A DNA stretch of 64,000 bases. It comes from Branchiostoma floridae. Lineage: Eukaryota > Chordata > Leptocardii > Amphioxiformes > Branchiostomatidae. Shown in pieces: positions 54,440 through 64,000 of this stretch (the first letter of the stretch is position 1; each line of letters opens with the position of its first letter). Both the position numbers and the translations under genes were made by a program. The notes beneath the pieces were generated by a model, which did no database searches, was not told the origin of the DNA, and saw nothing but the letters and a program-made list of their open reading frames with translations. The DNA is taken from positions 8,777,487 through 8,841,486 of the forward strand of contig NC_049986.1 in NCBI RefSeq assembly GCF_000003815.2, in the 5' to 3' direction.

Positions 54440-55707
54440 AAGTACCCCACGCACTCTTGATGCACAAACTCAGCCAGTACGGTATTAGCGGAAAACTGCA
54501 TGGTTGGATTCAGGCCTTTTTAACAGACAGAAGACAGCGTGTTTGCGTTGATGGTGAATTGTCAGAATGGGCCATGGTTTCAAGTGGAATTCCCCAAGGA
54601 TCTGTGCTTGGACCAATTCTCTTTGTTATTTTCATTAACGACATGCCAAGCACTATAGAAAGTGCCTGTCGCCTCTTTGCAGACGACACCAAGGTGTTCC
54701 GTCGAGTGAGTTCTCCAGAGGAGGTTGCCACCTTACAAGCAGACATCGACAATTTGGCAGATTGGTCTAAGGACTGGCAGCTCAGCTTCAACATCACAAA
54801 ATGTAAACGCATGCATATAGGGTATGGTAACCCATGCCAACAATTCGAGATGCAAGGCCTCACCTTGGAAGAAACCAGTGAGGAGCGGAATCTGGGTGTA
54901 ATTGTCGACCAAAAACTGAAATTCCATGCGCATTGTACCACCACCGCCGGCAAGGCATTTCGAACCCTGGGACTAATCAGGAAGAGTTTTCAACGGCTCG
55001 ATGAGACAACTGTGCCCATATTGTACAAGACCATGGTTCGCCCTATACTAGAGTATGGCAACGTCATTTGGGGTCCTCACTTCAAAGGTGACCAGCAACT
55101 GCTCGATAGAGTACAACATAAGGCCACGCGACTTATACCTGGTTTTGGTGAACTTACCTACGAGGATAGACTGCGCCGCCTCAGGCTCCCCACCCTTGAA
55201 CACCGCCGTAAGAGAGGCGACATGATACAGCTATTTAAGATCGTCAAGGGGTTTGACCGCATTGACCCTAACCACCTTTTCAAATTCAATGTTGATGGAC
55301 GTACCAGAGGACACTTCTTCAAGATTGTGAAACCCCTAGCCAAAAAGTCAGCTTGGTCCAATTTCTTCAGCGTTAGGGTCATCAATGCATGGAACGATCT
55401 TCCCGCGGATGTAGTGGCTGCTGACTCTGTAAACATTTTCAAATCAAAGCTGGACAGTTACGGGGGGGGGGGGGGGGGGGCATTGAGTACACGCCTAGCC
55501 CAACATGAATTCTATATTGTTATTACAGTCTCTTTTCACAAACTCTAGATTCTAGCTTTTAATTGTTAATTGTTGAATAAAATGGACACTAGTTTTTAAT
55601 TGTTAATTATTAAATAAAATGGAAACTAGTTTTTAATTGTAATCGTTAGAAGCGGATTTCACAGGCAAACTGCCTCCTATCCGATGATGTGATATGATAT
55701 GATATGA
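54440..55707 (+). pseudogene. CR1-like LINE 3' half: RT palm to end of ORF2, with 3' UTR
   Basis: Frame: VPHALLMHKLSQYGISGKLH, FLTDRRQRVCVDGE, SSGIPQGSVLGPILFVIFIN, CRLFADDTKVFRRVSS (intact FADD active site), WQLSFNITKCKRMHIGYG, NLGVIVDQKLKFHAHC, MVRPILEYGNVIWGPH, LLDRVQHKATRLIPGF, RRLRLPTLEHRRKRGDMIQL and SVRVINAWNDLPADVV. It is open for about 340 codons and then runs into a 17-G homopolymer at 55462-55478. The 3' UTR holds two AATAAAATGGA blocks and ends in ATATG repeats. Being 5'-truncated and lacking the endonuclease and first RT blocks, it is inactive, but the clean frame suggests a recent insertion into the satellite. Confidence 0.9.
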
Positions 55708-55771
55708 TATTTCGTTTTAAAACTAATAGATATACCAATGACTCGTTGAACGACACGACCCTTCTAGCTGA
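55708..55771. repeat. Resumed satellite sequence after CR1 insertion
   Basis: ATTTCGTTTTAAAACTAATAG continues the ...TTTTTGGCC | ATATTTCGTTTTG unit interrupted at 54440. It runs to the assembly gap. Confidence 0.7.
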
Positions 55772-55871
55772 NNNNNNNNNNNNNNNNNNNNNNNNNNNNN
55801 NNNNNNNNNNNNNNNNNNNNNNNNNNNNNNNNNNNNNNNNNNNNNNNNNNNNNNNNNNNNNNNNNNNNNNN
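55772..55871. other. Assembly gap, 100 N
   Basis: Exactly 100 N, the usual placeholder for a gap of unknown size. It sits at the satellite edge, where assembly commonly fails, so the distance from the satellite to the transposon at 56.4 kb is unknown. Confidence 0.99.
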
Positions 55872-56357
55872 TTGAAATCTCATAATTCATAGATTGTGGG
55901 GTAGATCAGATAGCGCACACAGGAAGATAAAGCAGCATGCTTGGAAAAAAAGGTCTATAATGTGATAGTGAGTGAGAAGCGTGAAGGACCCTTTGTGTAG
56001 CATTTACATCATTAACCCAAAAGACTGACATGTTTTGGCCTCCAATTGAGATCCACGTCAAGGGAAATGTATTTGCTGTGCTATCTCTGACATTGTCCAT
56101 TGTTTCTTTCTGTGTTGCTATTTGTATGTAAATCAGTGCATTGGCAAAACTGCTGGTTTGGATCCCTTACGATTGTCCGAATACATGAACCTTACCCCAT
56201 TTAGAATGCCATCTAAACTGTCTTCCACATGTAATTTTGATAGAAAATCTGCACTATAAAGGTGCATTAGAGTAAACGACATATCATAATGCTACTACAT
56301 ACCATTTATTTTGGTACTGTACTAATTTAGTGGGGCAGATAACATCAAATTTTGGAG
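55872..56357. other. No recognised feature
   Basis: AT-rich flank between the gap and the inverted repeat. No frame with a motif. Confidence 0.4.
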
Positions 56358-57160
56358 GAATCTTTCACTTTGTGATACAAGCACCAAACTTGGTACAGAT
56401 ACTCATTGGACTTTACTGTTTTGAAAAAGTACGCGGGCCACTTGATTTGACTTTCGGCGCCCCCTAGCGGCGCGTTTTGGTACTGCAGCAGACCTTCCGG
56501 GCTTTGTATCTCCTGTTCTAAACATGCTACAGTCATGATTTTTATGTGGTAGAAAGCTGGTAGGGTAAGGAACAAGTGACGTAAGTTTGGTTTCCCTAGC
56601 GGCTTGTGTTGGAACTACAGCGGCGTTTTTTTGCCGCTGCCGAATTGCCCTAGGGGCGCTTTTTGGTACTGCAGCAGACCTTCCGGACTTTGTATCTCCT
56701 GTTCTAAACATGCTACAGTCATGATTTTTATGTGGTAGAAAGCTGGTAGGGTAAGGAACAAGTGACGTAAGTTTGGTCTCCCTAGCAGCTTGCGTTGGAA
56801 CTGCAGCAACGGTTTTTTGCCGCTGACGAATGTGAAGCGGAACAACTCCGGACGTTTGAAATGTCCAAAAGTAGGTTCTTGACTATGGGAAAGCTAAATG
56901 TTCAACTCTTATTGTGATACAAGCGCCAAACTTAGTACAAATACTCATGTGATACTACTCTTTTGAAAAAGTACGCGGGCCACTTGATTTGACTTTTGGC
57001 GCCCCCTAGGGGCGCTTTTTGGTACTGCAGCAGACCTTCCGGGCTTTGTATCTCCTGTTTTAAACATGCTACAGTCATGATTTTTATGTGGTAGAAAGCT
57101 ATTGGGGTAAGGAAGAAGTGACGTGAGTTTGGTTTCCCTAGCCGCTTGCGTTGAGGTCAT
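56358..57160 (+). repeat. Left long inverted repeat of the Academ-like transposon
   Basis: About three tandem units (near 56358-56640, 56640-56920 and 56920-57160). Each has GATACAAGCxCCAAACTT (first and third units), a GGCGCCCC/GGGGCGC block, TTTTGGTACTGCAGCAGACC, TTCCGGGCTTTGTATCTCCT, CATGCTACAGTCATGATTTT, ATGTGGTAGAAAGCT, AAGTGACGTAAGTTTGGT and TTGGAACTGCAG. The reverse complements of all these blocks lie at 63115-64000. Open frames across it are repeat artefacts. Confidence 0.9.
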
Positions 57161-57879
57161 GGGCTGTTTCAAATAGACGAGGTGAGGGTAGCACACAAAG
57201 GGTTTCGACACTTCTCCACTGCGTCCTATTAAACCACTCATTCCAATAATATGCCTGTGCGAGTCTTTTGTGGATTACATTTTAAAATGTATACTGCTGC
57301 ATGAGGGCTACAAGTGTCTCTGTTTATCACACAGACAGTCCTGGGAAGAAGAACATATTTTCTGTGCAAAGCATGCTGGGAAAAGCAAAAGCAAACAATC
57401 CTGGGAACGAGTTAGTTTTTGGCGGGAAAATCTCAGTGAGTGACACAGCATGACAGGTTCCTACACATTGAGCATAAAGACAACACCCCAGGCTGGTTAA
57501 TGTGGACCTTATCTCAGGAAAGAGGACTGAATTGATGCACAGCCACTGAGGAAGAGGTGAGAGACAGAAATTCGCAGAATAGAGTGGTTGTACACCGTTG
57601 TTTCCTCTCCTAGCTTCGGACCCACCACCGACACAATGGCGGATCGTGGAGGCAGCCTGACGTCAAGGCACAGCCATGGCTTACTGGTGACATCACACTG
57701 CCGTGAAACTTAGCATGGAGTTCAGTGTTTACTTGAATGGCACTGAATGAACTATAGGGCTAAATGTAGAATTTGTCTGAACCTACTTGTATCTCATCTG
57801 AATGTGTATAATCATACTAAAGGTAGTAAAAGGAGAATCGCTCGGCATTACTGCTTTAATTCACTCATTACCCAACAAG
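57161..57879 (+). other. 5' leader region of the transposase gene
   Basis: Sequence internal to the left inverted repeat and upstream of the likely start codon. An ATG at 57635 opens a short upstream frame of about 25 codons (MADRGGSLTSRH...), and there is an upstream in-frame ATG at 57802. No clear TATA box was identified. Splicing of a leader exon cannot be excluded. Confidence 0.4.
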
Positions 57880-60800
57880 ATGGCAAGATCAGTTCCCGGA
57901 TCATCAAAGTGGAAAACTAACTGGAGCAAATGTTGTATTTGCCAAGAGGAGAAGGGTAATGAGGATCTGAAATCCCCACCCATACGTTACTCACCCGAAC
58001 AGGATGGCTACACAATGATTGCAACCAACGTCCCCCTGTTCCATGCCCTCCATGAGATGCCCATTGTTCTCGACCCAACCAGACTGGATGAAGGCGGTGG
58101 AATAGAAGAAACACTGAGGAGAAACAAGGCACAGTACCACCAAAGCTGCCGTTATCTATTCAACAACACCAAACTGGAGAGGGCAAGAAAGAGAAGACAT
58201 AGGCTTCAAACTTCTCAGTCAGAAGAAGGACAAACCAAACTGCGAAGAACCAGCCGTGACGGTCTGGAATCTGAGTGCTTTCTTTGTGAACAAGAAGAAC
58301 CTGCATTAGAACTGAGACATACCATGACCATGAAGCTTAACAAAAGAGTCAATGACTGTGCTACAACTCTAAAGGATGGAAGACTGCTGAAAATACTGAG
58401 TGGTGGAGACGTCGTAGCACAGGAGCTCAAGTATCATCCTGCATGCTTGACATCCCTGTACAACAGAGAGAGAGCCTACCTGAGAAATGTCGAACAAAGA
58501 GAGCAGAGCCAGAAGCAGGATGTCTACCCACTGGCATTTTCAGAGCTTGTTACCTACATAGTGGAGACCAAACTCAGTTTTGAGGGACCTACAATATTCA
58601 AGCTGGCAGATATGGTTAATCTGTACAAACAGCGTCTACAACAGTTGGGGATGGAGACACCGGATGTTAACTGCACCAGACTGAAGGACAAGCTGTTGGC
58701 TGAATTACCTGAGCTGGAAGCTCACAAGAAGGGAAGAGACGTTCTGCTGGCTTTCCGAAAAGATGTTGGCTTTTCCCTGTCACAAGCCTCTAACTACACC
58801 GATGCCATGACTCTTGCCAAAGCAGCCACGATCTTAAGGAGACACATGCTGGACCACAAGTTTTCGTTCGAAGGAACGTTTCATGAGGGCATTGAAAATG
58901 CCATTCCACCCAGCCTCCTTCAATTCGTGGGCATGATTGAGCATGGGGCTGACATTAAATCACAACTGAGATTTGGTGCTTCAAAGTCAGACCTTGCAAT
59001 TGCACAGCTGTTGCAGTACAACTGCTACACAAGATACAAGGAAGGAGCATCGACTCACAGGCATTCCAAAGATCGGGAAACGCCATTTCCCATTTACATG
59101 GGAATGTCCATATATGCCAAGACCAGAAAGAAGTTGCTGGTGAACATGCTTCATGATCATGGTCTTGGTATTTCGTATGACAGGGTACTGGAGATATCTG
59201 CACAGCTTGGAGATGCAAGCATTAACAGGTACATAGAGGATGGTGTGGTCTGCCCACACGCTCTGAGGAGAGGGCTGTTCACCATAACAGCCATGGACAA
59301 CATAGACCACAATCCTACTGCAACAACTGCAACCACCTCTTTCCATGGCACCAGCATTTCAGCTTTCCAGCTCCCAACAGAAGGTAATCAGGGTGAATTT
59401 CGGGAACCTCTGACGCTGAGGCTTGGTGAGGAGAAAGTGAAGAAAGTTCCAGAACTGCCCGAGCTCTATACCAATATTCGTCCAGCCTTCTTCACAAAGA
59501 AAAACCCTTCGCCTCCACGAAGCCATGGTGTGCAGACAGTTCAAGACAATACTCTGTTAGGACCACAATTGGCACTAGAGTATGCGTGGCTGGAGAAAGT
59601 CAGTGTGGAGGAAGAAACAGACGGAGCAGTGAATCTGACCTGGTCAGCCCACCATGCCTCCCAGAAGAGAAGCCCTAAAGTTGAGGTTAGCGTAACGTCA
59701 CTGTTACCTCTCTTTCGAGATCCAGCCCACTCAGTTGCTACTATCAGACATGTTATGGACAAAGTCATGGAGACTGTAACTTTCCTGAATCCAGGCCAGA
59801 TACCTGTCATGACTGCTGACCAGCCAATCTATGCATTGGCAAAGCAAATCCAGTGGCACTGGCCTGAGCAGTATGGTGAGGATAAGTTTGTCATGATGTT
59901 TGGAGGCCTACACATTGAGTTGGCTGCACTGAGGTCAGTTGGAACAATTCTACAGGGCAGTGGCTGGACGTGGGCCCTCGTGGAGGCAGGGGTGGCATCC
60001 TCTGGGACTGCAGAATCTTTCCTATCAGCAGCAAGCATCACCAGGACACGCCAGGCTCACCAGATAACAGCATGTAGTCTCTACCAACTAATGAAGGCAG
60101 CCTACAGTGACTATTGTACCGAGGCAGCTGACAACTCTGAGGAACTGCTGAGCTTTGATGCTTGGTGTAATAGCCGCAAGCTGCAGAGTCCCCAGTTTCA
60201 GTTCTGGAGTTTGGTGCTGTCGATGGAGCTCGTGATCCTGCTACTGATCCGAGCATTTAGGGAAGCCAACTTCAACCTGTATTGCCAGGCATTGGCTGAG
60301 CTCATTCCATACTTCTTCGCCAACAACAACACAAAGTATGCACGTTGGCTCCCCATCCATCTCAAAGACATGTTGACCCTGAAAGAGAAGCATCCACAGC
60401 TGGCCGAGGAGTTTGAGAGTGGAAAGTTTGTTGTTCACAAGTCAAGACGTGAGTTCTCTGGAATGGCTATTGACCAGGCACACGAGCAGGCCAATGCTGT
60501 TATCAAAGCTGATGGGGGGGCGGTTGGTGTGACTGAAGATCCCTCGGCACTGAGACGATGGATGATAGCTGGTCCTCAAGTCAGCCACTTGGTTGAACAA
60601 TATGAAGCAGCATCTGAAGCCAAGGAGGCTGTAGAACCAACCAGCCACCACAACCAGACATCACAGGCCCAAAGAGTTTTCATGGAGAACGTCAAGAAGC
60701 TGACCCAAGTTTTAAAGGAGCTGAGTAATCCTTTCCAGGAAGAGACTAGGGACCTGTTGTCACTGGATACCAAGGATATAGCTCATCCCAGTGTAGTTGA

Positions 60801-62205
60801 ACTGCTCAGTACACATTATGAAAGGGGCAGAACATCCTTTCAACAGTTTATGGGGGGCCTACAAAATAGGGAAGTGACCACCTTCTATGATCCCATCAAG
60901 AAAAACATGGTTGACTTCTTCCGACAGCAACCAGCCTCCACTGATGCTTCAAAGCGAAAAGTGCTGAAGGAGGATTGTCAGCTCTTCTCGAAGCTGTTCA
61001 TCTCATGCCAGAGCAGAGAATGTGATCTGCAGGAGTTCTTTCGCCATGAAAATCAGCAGTTCCCTGCTTCCTTGAGTGAAGGTGGGAAGCTTTATACCAG
61101 TCAGAAGTCCCAGCTTGCAGCCATACTTGAGAGTAAGGTTACAATACCTGATGTGGAACCGCAGGCTGATACTATCATCATCGATGGGTCAGCACTGGTG
61201 AACACCCTGCTGCCACGCACCTCAAAGACTTTCGAAGACTATGCCATCTTGGATGTGCTACCGATAGTGCAAGCATACTCCACCAAGTACAAGAGAACTG
61301 ACATTGTGTTTGATGTCTATAAACCATCAAGTCTCAAGGGTGAAACCAGGTTAAAGCGTGGGCATGGAGCAAAACGTAGAGTGACAAACAGGGGCAGAAT
61401 ACCCTCAAACTGGCGGAACTTCCTGCGGGAGAGTGACAACAAAACCGAGTTATTCAGGTTCCTCGCTGACAAGATTACACAGATGTCTACACCCAACTTG
61501 GTCATTGTGACCAGAGATGAAGATGCTGCCAGCAACCACACAATCAGCTTGGAGGGGATCGCACCATGCAGTCAGGAGGAAGCGGACACACGCATCTTTG
61601 TACATGCCAGGCATGCAGTGCAAGAAGGGAGCAAGGTCCTGATGGTGAAAGCCAGTGACACAGATATCCTCGTCATAGCACTCAGTGTCCTGCCTCTCCT
61701 TCAACAGTTTGGTCTGCTGCAGTTGTGGGTGGCCTTTGGCCAAGGATACAACCTGGGATGGTTTCCTATACATGACCTGTACTTCTCCATAGGAATGGAG
61801 AAAAGCAAAGGAATACTCTTCTTCCATGCCTTCACTGGTTGCGATGTTGTGTCAGGCTTCCGCGGCAAAGGGAAGAAGTCTGCGTGGCAAACTTGGAACG
61901 TGTGTGCTGAGGCTTCTGATGTCTTTGCAAAGCTCAGCCAGTATCCAGTAGCAGTAGATGATGATGATCTGCCAGTCCTAGAGAAATTCGTCGTGACAAT
62001 GTACGACAGATCCAGTAGTGTTGCAAGCGTCAATGATGCCAGATTGGACCTGTTTGCCCGCAAGCAGAGACCATATGAAGCCATTCCTCCAACGAAGGAA
62101 GCACTCCGTCAGCACGCAAAACGCGCTGCTTATCAGGCGGGCTGCATATGGAGTCAGTCAACACTCCGCCAACCAGAAACACAGAGTCCCGCTGACTGGG
62201 GATAG
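57802..62205 (+). CDS. Academ-like DDE transposase with XPG/FEN-like nuclease domain
   Basis: 1467 codons, no intron. The likelier start is the second in-frame ATG at 57880 (MARSVPGS, residue 27, A at -3 and G at +4). Residues 44-116 and 159-215 are two zinc modules of the form CxxC...HxxxC (C44/C47...H113/C116; C159/C162...H212/C215). A DDE-like core follows, with DNIDHN at 499-504, TADQP (D673), MMFGGLHIELAAL (698-710) and DQAHEQANAV (D891, E895). The likely triad is D499 or D502, D673 and E895, which is my inference. Residues 1121-1360 resemble XPG/FEN nucleases: IIIDGSALV (D1128), IVFDVY (D1171), QEEADTRI (E1259-D1262), KASDTDILVIAL (D1286, D1288), and FHAFTGCDVVSGFRGKGK. Academ transposons are known to combine a DDE transposase with an XPG-like nuclease. 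The frame ends at a TAG that looks premature. Confidence 0.85.
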   Translation: MCIIILKVVKGESLGITALIHSLPNKMARSVPGSSKWKTNWSKCCICQEEKGNEDLKSPPIRYSPEQDGYTMIATNVPLFHALHEMPIVLDPTRLDEGGGIEETLRRNKAQYHQSCRYLFNNTKLERARKRRHRLQTSQSEEGQTKLRRTSRDGLESECFLCEQEEPALELRHTMTMKLNKRVNDCATTLKDGRLLKILSGGDVVAQELKYHPACLTSLYNRERAYLRNVEQREQSQKQDVYPLAFSELVTYIVETKLSFEGPTIFKLADMVNLYKQRLQQLGMETPDVNCTRLKDKLLAELPELEAHKKGRDVLLAFRKDVGFSLSQASNYTDAMTLAKAATILRRHMLDHKFSFEGTFHEGIENAIPPSLLQFVGMIEHGADIKSQLRFGASKSDLAIAQLLQYNCYTRYKEGASTHRHSKDRETPFPIYMGMSIYAKTRKKLLVNMLHDHGLGISYDRVLEISAQLGDASINRYIEDGVVCPHALRRGLFTITAMDNIDHNPTATTATTSFHGTSISAFQLPTEGNQGEFREPLTLRLGEEKVKKVPELPELYTNIRPAFFTKKNPSPPRSHGVQTVQDNTLLGPQLALEYAWLEKVSVEEETDGAVNLTWSAHHASQKRSPKVEVSVTSLLPLFRDPAHSVATIRHVMDKVMETVTFLNPGQIPVMTADQPIYALAKQIQWHWPEQYGEDKFVMMFGGLHIELAALRSVGTILQGSGWTWALVEAGVASSGTAESFLSAASITRTRQAHQITACSLYQLMKAAYSDYCTEAADNSEELLSFDAWCNSRKLQSPQFQFWSLVLSMELVILLLIRAFREANFNLYCQALAELIPYFFANNNTKYARWLPIHLKDMLTLKEKHPQLAEEFESGKFVVHKSRREFSGMAIDQAHEQANAVIKADGGAVGVTEDPSALRRWMIAGPQVSHLVEQYEAASEAKEAVEPTSHHNQTSQAQRVFMENVKKLTQVLKELSNPFQEETRDLLSLDTKDIAHPSVVELLSTHYERGRTSFQQFMGGLQNREVTTFYDPIKKNMVDFFRQQPASTDASKRKVLKEDCQLFSKLFISCQSRECDLQEFFRHENQQFPASLSEGGKLYTSQKSQLAAILESKVTIPDVEPQADTIIIDGSALVNTLLPRTSKTFEDYAILDVLPIVQAYSTKYKRTDIVFDVYKPSSLKGETRLKRGHGAKRRVTNRGRIPSNWRNFLRESDNKTELFRFLADKITQMSTPNLVIVTRDEDAASNHTISLEGIAPCSQEEADTRIFVHARHAVQEGSKVLMVKASDTDILVIALSVLPLLQQFGLLQLWVAFGQGYNLGWFPIHDLYFSIGMEKSKGILFFHAFTGCDVVSGFRGKGKKSAWQTWNVCAEASDVFAKLSQYPVAVDDDDLPVLEKFVVTMYDRSSSVASVNDARLDLFARKQRPYEAIPPTKEALRQHAKRAAYQAGCIWSQSTLRQPETQSPADWG

Positions 62206-62376
62206 GCGAAGAGCGAAGACACATGGAAGGTCTTCTGGACAACACTTCCACCTATTGCAGAGAGTTGCCAACAGCTGACCAAGTGTGGATGCAAGCTGGA
62301 ATGCTATGGAAGATGCAAATGCTACAAATTCGGTCTTCCTTGCACTGGACTGTGTAGCTGCAAATGTGAGATTTAA
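62206..62376 (+). pseudogene. In-frame cysteine-rich C-terminal tail beyond the premature stop
   Basis: After TAG at 62203-62205 the same frame stays open for 56 codons to TAA at 62374-62376. It reads SEDTWKVFWTTLPPIAESCQ, LTKCGCKLECYGRCKCYKFG and LPCTGLCSCKCEI: a CxC-rich (tesmin/CXC-like) putative zinc-binding tail with about ten Cys in 30 residues. No frameshift is needed to reach it. It was therefore part of the protein before one codon became TAG. Confidence 0.85.
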
Positions 62377-63114
62377 CCTCATTGGTGCAAGTAAGATGTT
62401 GTTAGGACTATGTAAAAGATTCACTGTAAGTGTAAGTAAAATAAGCCCTCCAACAGTCGTCGCGGCCACGATATACATGTACTATAAACTGAACAGCCAA
62501 GAATGTTATTTGGCAGATCTTACAGCAGGTCTTACAGCTGTATTGAATTTGTTCTATTTTTAAACTTAAGTTTTACACACTCAACACAACGGAACGCAGG
62601 GAACACGCCATAGCTAACAAAACAAACAAAAAGTCATGTTTCACAGATTTGCTATAACGATTGCATACTCTCAGGCATAGATAATGCTGTTCTGTTCAGT
62701 TCTCCATGATGAAATTTGCTTCGTGTTGAAAGATGCTGCACAGACTGGAAACCTCACGTGAGTGCCATCCTATTCACTATACCAGTGCTCCCATACTCAC
62801 TCCTTCAAATTAATCTACAGAAGGCTGGATCCTCGTTTTTTTTAGGTGGCAAGTATACTTAACAAAATTACTAAATATAGGTTGGCATTCATAGTAGTGA
62901 ACGAATATGACGACCGAGGACTGATGGTGTTTTAATTATTCATTATGGACTCTTCACTGTTCAGTTTGATAAGGATGGCAATGACTATCAATGTCAAAAA
63001 AATGTGGAACATTCTAGTTGTGTAAATAAAATATTTCGTCACAATATGTCCTAGTTTGTCTATAATTCTCACCATCTGTTGCTCACAAAAGTATTTAAAA
63101 AAAACTCATTAGAA
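62377..63114 (+). other. 3' untranslated region of the transposase gene
   Basis: No further frame with a motif. A polyadenylation signal AATAAA lies at 63025-63030, inside the right inverted repeat boundary, so the transcript could end within the element. Confidence 0.55.
63025..63030 (+). terminator. Candidate polyadenylation signal AATAAA
   Basis: AATAAA in TGTGTAAATAAAATATTTC, about 650 bp after the TAA and 85 bp before the right inverted repeat. The downstream GT-rich element is weak. Confidence 0.4.
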
Positions 63115-64000
63115 GGTTGAGAGGTGACCATTTAGCTTTCCCATAGTCAAAAACCCACTTTTAGACATTTTAAACGTCCGAAGTTGTTCCGCTTCGAATT
63201 CGGCAGCGGCAAAAACGCCCCTGTAGTTCCAACGCAAGTTCCTAGGGAGACCAAATTTAAACTTACGTCACTTCTTCCTTGCACCAACAGCTTTCCACCA
63301 CATAAAAGTCATGACTGTAGCATGTTTCGAACAGGAGATACAAAGCCCGGAAGGTCTTCTGCAGTACCAAAAAGCGCCCTTAGGAGCAATTTGGCAGCGG
63401 CAAAAAACGCCACTGCAGTTCCAACGCAAGCTGCTAGGAAAACCAAACTTACATCACTTCGTCCTTACGCTAACAGCTTTATACCACATAAAAATCATGA
63501 CTGTAGCTTGTTTCAAACAGGAGATACAAAGCCCGAAAAGTCTACTGCAGTACCAAAAAGCGCCCCTAGGGCAATTCGGCAGCGGCAAATAAGAAACGCT
63601 GCTGTAGTTCCAACGCAAGCAGCTAGGGAAACCAAACTTACGTCACTTGTTCCTTACCCTACCAGCTTTCTACCACAGAAAAATCATGACTGTAGCATGT
63701 TTAGAACAGGAGATGCAAAGCCCGGAAGGTCTGCTGCAGTACCAAAAGGCGCCGCTAGGGGGCGCCAAAAGTCAAATAAAGTGGCCCGCGTACTTTTTCA
63801 AAACAGTAAAGTCTAATGAGTATCTGTACTAAGTTTGGTGCTTGTATCACAATTGTAGTTGAACATTTAGCTGTCCCATACTTTTAGACATTTTAAACAT
63901 TCGGAGTTGTTCCGCTTCAAATTCGGCAGCGGCAAAAAAAAACGCCCCTGCAGTTCCAACGCAAGCTGGTAGGGAGACAAAACTTACGTCACTTCATCCT
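63115..64000 (-). repeat. Right long inverted repeat of the Academ-like transposon (cut by the window end)
   Basis: Reverse complement of the left repeat: AGGTCTTCTGCAGTACCAAA, CATGACTGTAGCATGTTT, CTTACGTCACTT, CAGCGGCAAAAA and ACCAAACTTAC blocks recur in three to four units. GAAGTTGTTCCGCTTCGAAT at the inner edge matches the left inner spacer (GAAGCGGAACAACTCCGGAC). It continues past base 64000, so the outer terminus and target duplication cannot be read here. Confidence 0.9.

Noticed and set aside
49257-54501. Many overlapping open frames of 60-329 codons on both strands (for example 53512-54501 minus)
   Set aside because: They fall entirely in the ~155-bp TTAGGG satellite and repeat the same peptide in every unit, on both strands. 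They are by-products of a repeat with few stops, not genes.
57802-62205. Host gene or KDZ-type (Kyakuja/Dileera/Zisupton) transposase
   Set aside because: Flanking inverted repeats argue against a host gene. The KDZ signature blocks were not seen, whereas an XPG-like nuclease domain, which is typical of Academ, is present.
63184-63816. 210-codon plus-strand frame and its relatives at 56345-57241
   Set aside because: They lie in the tandem units of the inverted repeats and show periodic near-identical peptides. There is no domain.

Overview
The window reads as repeat-rich, intron-dominated DNA from an invertebrate deuterostome, most likely a lancelet (Branchiostoma). The grounds are inference: the mix of Tx1/L1-like, CR1-like and Penelope-like retroelements, a Helitron with a protease-like domain, SGNH-type LINE ORF1 sequence, TTAGGG-based satellite, and secreted-lectin exons in phase 1. 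There are no bacterial features. A 100-N assembly gap lies at 55772-55871.

Host genes are sparse. Two good exons are visible on the + strand: a C-type lectin domain exon (24739-25140) and the first exon of a pentraxin-like domain (47026-47240). Both joining ends are in phase 1, so they could belong to one CTLD-pentraxin gene whose roughly 22-kb intron is filled with transposons. No further exon was recognised.

Layout: 2.1-10.7 kb is nested LINEs, in which a nearly complete 5.7-kb Tx1-like element (3376-9050, minus) sits inside a CR1-like element with an 8-bp target duplication. 10.7-13.3 kb holds non-autonomous repeats and an inverted pair of Penelope pseudo-LTRs. 15.1-23.6 kb is a second Tx1-like element (+) shredded by two nested minus-strand LINEs, a LINE tail and a Harbinger-like MITE, several with exact target duplications. 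25.6-28.7 kb has more LINE remnants and a tRNA-derived SINE. 29.3-30.3 kb is a Penelope-like element with a GIY-YIG nuclease and a hammerhead-ribozyme-like motif. 31.3-32.3 kb is a ~190-bp tandem array. 33.1-36.3 kb is a defective Helitron with a protease-like domain and a helicase but no recognisable Rep domain. 38.9-46.9 kb contains LINE pieces, a MITE and two tandem-dimer non-autonomous elements. 48.2-55.7 kb holds a LINE remnant and two blocks of ~155-bp satellite with embedded TTAGGG runs, one interrupted by a CR1 insertion.

The most notable object is at about 56.36-64.0 kb. A 1467-codon open frame encodes a DDE-like transposase with two N-terminal zinc modules and a C-terminal XPG/FEN-like nuclease domain. 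It is flanked by long inverted repeats that are themselves built from tandem units. I interpret it as an Academ-type DNA transposon. It is nearly intact but is cut short by one in-frame TAG, after which a cysteine-rich tail continues in the same frame. Its inverted-repeat units resemble the bodies of the non-autonomous elements at 40.2-42.2 and 45.2-46.9 kb, which suggests those repeats may have been mobilised by this type of transposase.
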